This document shows, piece by piece, positions 61,285-64,000 of a DNA stretch of 64,000 bases. The first letter of the stretch is position 1, and the number at the start of each line of letters is the position of its first letter. Under the pieces are notes generated by a model. It was not told the origin of the DNA. It searched no databases and worked only from the letters and a program-made list of their open reading frames with translations. The position numbers and the translations under genes are program-made. Where the stretch lies: positions 10,504,001 through 10,568,000 of the forward strand of contig JAYKKT010000089.1 in assembly GCA_036023115.1 (NCBI GenBank), given 5' to 3'. This stretch comes from Brasenia schreberi. Lineage: Eukaryota > Streptophyta > Magnoliopsida > Nymphaeales > Cabombaceae.

Positions 61285-62435
61285 GATTTCGTGTTGAAAT
61301 AAGATGTTGCAAAGTCGAAGAGACAGAGCAGGTTTTCGGGTCAGGTGGGCATGAGTGTGTGTGTGCGCGCGCGCTCGTGCGTGCGATGGAGTGAAAGTGA
61401 CTCATATGGCATCACAGAGACAAAAAAAGCCTGGACAGATGGCACGAAAACGTAGCAATTTTAAGAGGGGGTGAGGCCGACGTGCACTGCCGTTTCCTAA
61501 CTTGCCTTTATTTTGTTTCTTCCGTTTTATTGAGTTTCCATTGTACCCCGTTGAGGTCTCTTCTTCTTCTTCCAACAACGAAGACCGAGGAATTGATTCA
61601 CCTTCGCAGCTCCGGCAGACACGCGAGAATATCCCTCTGCTATCCCCATCGCATCCGGACGTCGCAGAGAGGACGGTCAACAGTCTCTTCACTGCAGCCC
61701 ATCAAATCGTCAGGTTCTCTCTCTCTCTCACACATTCGTCGTGCACAAGTTCGCGTCCGTTGTGTAACACATTTTCCTTTCCCCATCTTTTGAACTCTTC
61801 AATTTTTGGACGGATCCGATCTGGAATCTTCCAGGCAAGTTGGGGAGCTGCGTGGATCCTTGATTTCGCCTTCTTGTCAACGATCCTCTTTTCTGCTTTT
61901 CAATTGAACCAAATCCCTTGATGGGTTTCAGAATCTTTAAACTATCAAAACAATGAAATTCTTCGTAGATGCGGCTTTGAATTAGAATTATGCCGTCAAA
62001 ATCAGGGTGGGTCACGAAGTTGTATCTTCATTTCCGTGTCCCTTGATCGAACATCGTATGCGAGCATCAATCGCGCTTTGGCCTTCTTACATCCCGAACA
62101 TCGTATCATTAAAAAAAATCTTGAACATTAGTTGAACGCGCTTCATGAGCTTTATAGTTTATCATACTAGTGTTTCTATTTTATGATGCTTGTATGTCTT
62201 GCTGCCGTTACCTTAGATTCTTTGCGAACGAAGCCCTCGTATCCAGTCTGCAAGTGTGGAGAAAACCGGTCAACTGCTATGTTATTCCATTATCTTCAAT
62301 GCCTTTTTCTTTCAATTCAATTCAACATAATGAATTACTTTTAGCCGCCCAATTTTCGCCAGGAATCCTCTCAACATTTGGGCAGACTTTGATTTGGTCG
62401 ACGAATTTTTGGGGGGATCCAATCCGTAGGTACAG
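61250..62435 (+). promoter_or_regulatory. Promoter and 5' leader region of the L34e-family gene
   Basis: A (GA)n tract (61251-61279) and TG/GC alternation (61355-61385) are followed by CT-rich, less AT-rich sequence from about 61500 that looks like a transcribed leader (TCTTCTTCTTCTTCC). A possible 5' UTR intron would use the CGTCAG/GTTCTC donor near 61711 and the GGTACAG acceptor ending at 62435, just before the ATG. This is inferred from splice-like signals only. Confidence 0.4.
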
Positions 62436-63113
62436 ATGCCCCAACTACCAATGGTCGACTGCCGGGGGTTGATTGAATTCTGCAGGGCTTTTGAGCAACA
62501 TAGGAATGCCAGCGAGCAGAGCAGTCAACACAAGAACACGAAGAACAAGAAACTGAGCGGATCTTTGAATCCTCTTTCTGTTCCTTTGTGTGAGCAATCA
62601 CCTTTCGCTGCGTTGGACATCATCATACTGCTTATCGTGCTTGGCGCTTTTGGGGTACTCGTGCTGCCTTATTTCAGATTCATATGTCGAGAAGCTATCG
62701 AGATTCTTCCGGCCGTCGTATTTCTAATCGGTGAAGTTATGTATCACGTTCCTGTTGCTTATGTGACCGGTGCAGTGGCAATGGTTGTCACCGTAATTGC
62801 TACATGGGAGATTCTACTTCACAAGGCCAGGAAGTGTGGAAAACCGTTCTGCAAGGGTCTTCGCAAGGCAGTTGAATTTGATATCCAGCTTGAATCCGAA
62901 GAATGCGTGAAGTGTCTTCCACTGACAGCTAAAAATTTCATCGATGCTGGGACCTTGGAACTGGGTGAGGATCATAAGGAGCTGGAAGCAGAGCTGAAGA
63001 GGATGGCACCTCCTAATGGTAGAGCTGTTCTTATATTTCGAGCGCCTTGCGGGTGCCCTGCTGGAAGGATGGAGGTTTGGGGCCCCAAAAGAGTTCGAAG
63101 GATCAAGAGGTAG
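62436..63113 (+). CDS. Membrane protein of the plant 'ribosomal protein L34e superfamily'
   Basis: A 225-residue intact single-exon protein. Despite the database-style family name, it is not a ribosomal L34. Two hydrophobic segments (about residues 58-80, LDIIILLIVLGAFGVLVLPY, and 105-127, PVAYVTGAVAMVVTVIATWE) predict a membrane anchor. The conserved C-terminal block follows: RKCGKPFCKGLRKAVEFDIQ (132-151), a CVKC pair (157-160), ELEAELKRMAPPNGRAVLIF (182-201) and CGCPAGRMEVWGPK (205-218). I recall this pattern from Arabidopsis proteins annotated as L34e superfamily, such as At3g01170; their function is unknown to me. The start at 62436 is the first ATG, but ATG 62451 has the better context (ACCAATGG) and would give 220 residues. 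The stop is TAG at 63111-63113. Confidence 0.88.
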   Translation: MPQLPMVDCRGLIEFCRAFEQHRNASEQSSQHKNTKNKKLSGSLNPLSVPLCEQSPFAALDIIILLIVLGAFGVLVLPYFRFICREAIEILPAVVFLIGEVMYHVPVAYVTGAVAMVVTVIATWEILLHKARKCGKPFCKGLRKAVEFDIQLESEECVKCLPLTAKNFIDAGTLELGEDHKELEAELKRMAPPNGRAVLIFRAPCGCPAGRMEVWGPKRVRRIKR

Positions 63114-64000
63114 AGTCTTAGAATTTACACAGGTGAATGGGGTGGTTTCCTTTGCTCAGATCTATGGCTGTACACAATCTTGCAAAAGCCAGGAAGTTTA
63201 TTGCATGTTTCCACAAAAGTTCCTTGAAGACAGTGTGAATAACACAATCTTCTGCAGGGGATTGCTATGTTGTTCCTGAGCTCAGGAGTTCTCCTCATTT
63301 GCTCTTTGTTTCTACTTTCTTTTGTTATATACTTTAGTGGTATGCGGATGGTCACCCATTCAATCAAATAAGCAACTCGTGGAATTCCTAACAAACTGTT
63401 GCATTGGGGTGGGGAGAACTTGGAAATTGTCAGCGTATATGATAACAGTAATAACAATAATATTGCAAATAATGTTTACTTTATCATCTTTTTTCTGCTT
63501 TTTTCCAATCTAAGAAGATAGTCTGTGTACTTAGAATTTCCCGGTTTCATACAATCCACGAAGACCTATGTTATTTTGAAAGTTTTTTTCTTCTATTGCC
63601 ATACACCTCTGTTAGTAGAAGTTTTCTTTTGTCTGTATCGCTGATTGAAATGTTGAGCTGTAATCTATTGGTTGGTACCCCCATTGTTATCGTGCACCTA
63701 ATTGATGCAACTTCTTGCTACTGAGGTTGCTTGGGAAATTAATCCAGGCCCTACGTATCCACTAATTTCTTATCATATGCACATACAGAAACAGAAAGAG
63801 TCTTTCTGTTCAAATAACCAGTAAAGTACCACCACTGTAGGTAAGCTCCTAGTTTGATGAGGAAGACACTGATATCATTTAGCTTCTCTTGGTCAACTCG
63901 ATATTCTTCGTAGAGGTTTCATGTAAATATGGTTCAAATACATAACAGTTATGTAGACCTACACAAGGATGAATTTCATTTCATTATGTTTGGATACCGA
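63114..64000 (+). other. 3' flank of the L34e-family gene
   Basis: Holds the 3' UTR. The AATAATATTGCAAATAATG segment near 63455-63475 could contain a polyadenylation signal. No further gene is recognised to the end of the window. Confidence 0.4.

Overview
This window looks like nuclear DNA of a flowering plant. It is AT-rich, has long intergenic stretches full of decayed transposable elements, carries many long (AT)n, (GA)n and (CT)n microsatellites, and holds a few intron-containing genes of plant-specific families. I cannot name the species from the sequence.

Host genes are sparse. (1) A complete three-exon R2R3-MYB transcription factor lies on the minus strand (8880 down to 7342); it ends in FIDFLGVGA and resembles the MYB52/54/56/105/117 group. 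(2) A three-exon gene on the plus strand (38198-40066), with no long open frame, appears to encode a 95-residue secreted precursor with a C-terminal [13 protein letters not shown] motif. I read it as a PSY-type tyrosine-sulfated peptide hormone gene. (3) An intact membrane protein of the plant 'ribosomal protein L34e superfamily' is at 62436-63113 on the plus strand. A fourth locus (27931-30216, plus) is a decayed copy of a plastid-type FHA-domain gene. A short exon pair near 6410-6642 may be what remains of a gene for a plastid-targeted protein.

The rest is mostly mobile DNA. From left to right: a Ty3/gypsy gag-protease remnant (3860-5610); a minus-strand Ty1/copia fragment (10240-12027); a nearly full-structure Ty3/gypsy element on the minus strand with two LTRs and a 4-of-5 target duplication (19823-26167); an AT-rich array with higher-order structure (30653-31243); a truncated BED/DUF659 hAT transposase (33680-35315); a SINE pair and a long AT array inside the second intron of the peptide gene; an RNase H fragment (40500-40790); a Mutator-like element carrying plant mobile domain sequence on one strand and MULE transposase on the other (about 44360-49335); and two tandem Ty1/copia elements (49345-52530 and 52753-58670). 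Four to five small non-autonomous hAT-type elements (MITEs) with CAGTGGCGGATCTA-like ends and 8-bp target duplications are scattered through the window.

The three intact genes show no shared pathway or operon-like layout. Each appears to stand alone between repeat blocks. All transposon coding regions I could read contain stops or frameshifts, so I see no element likely to move by itself.
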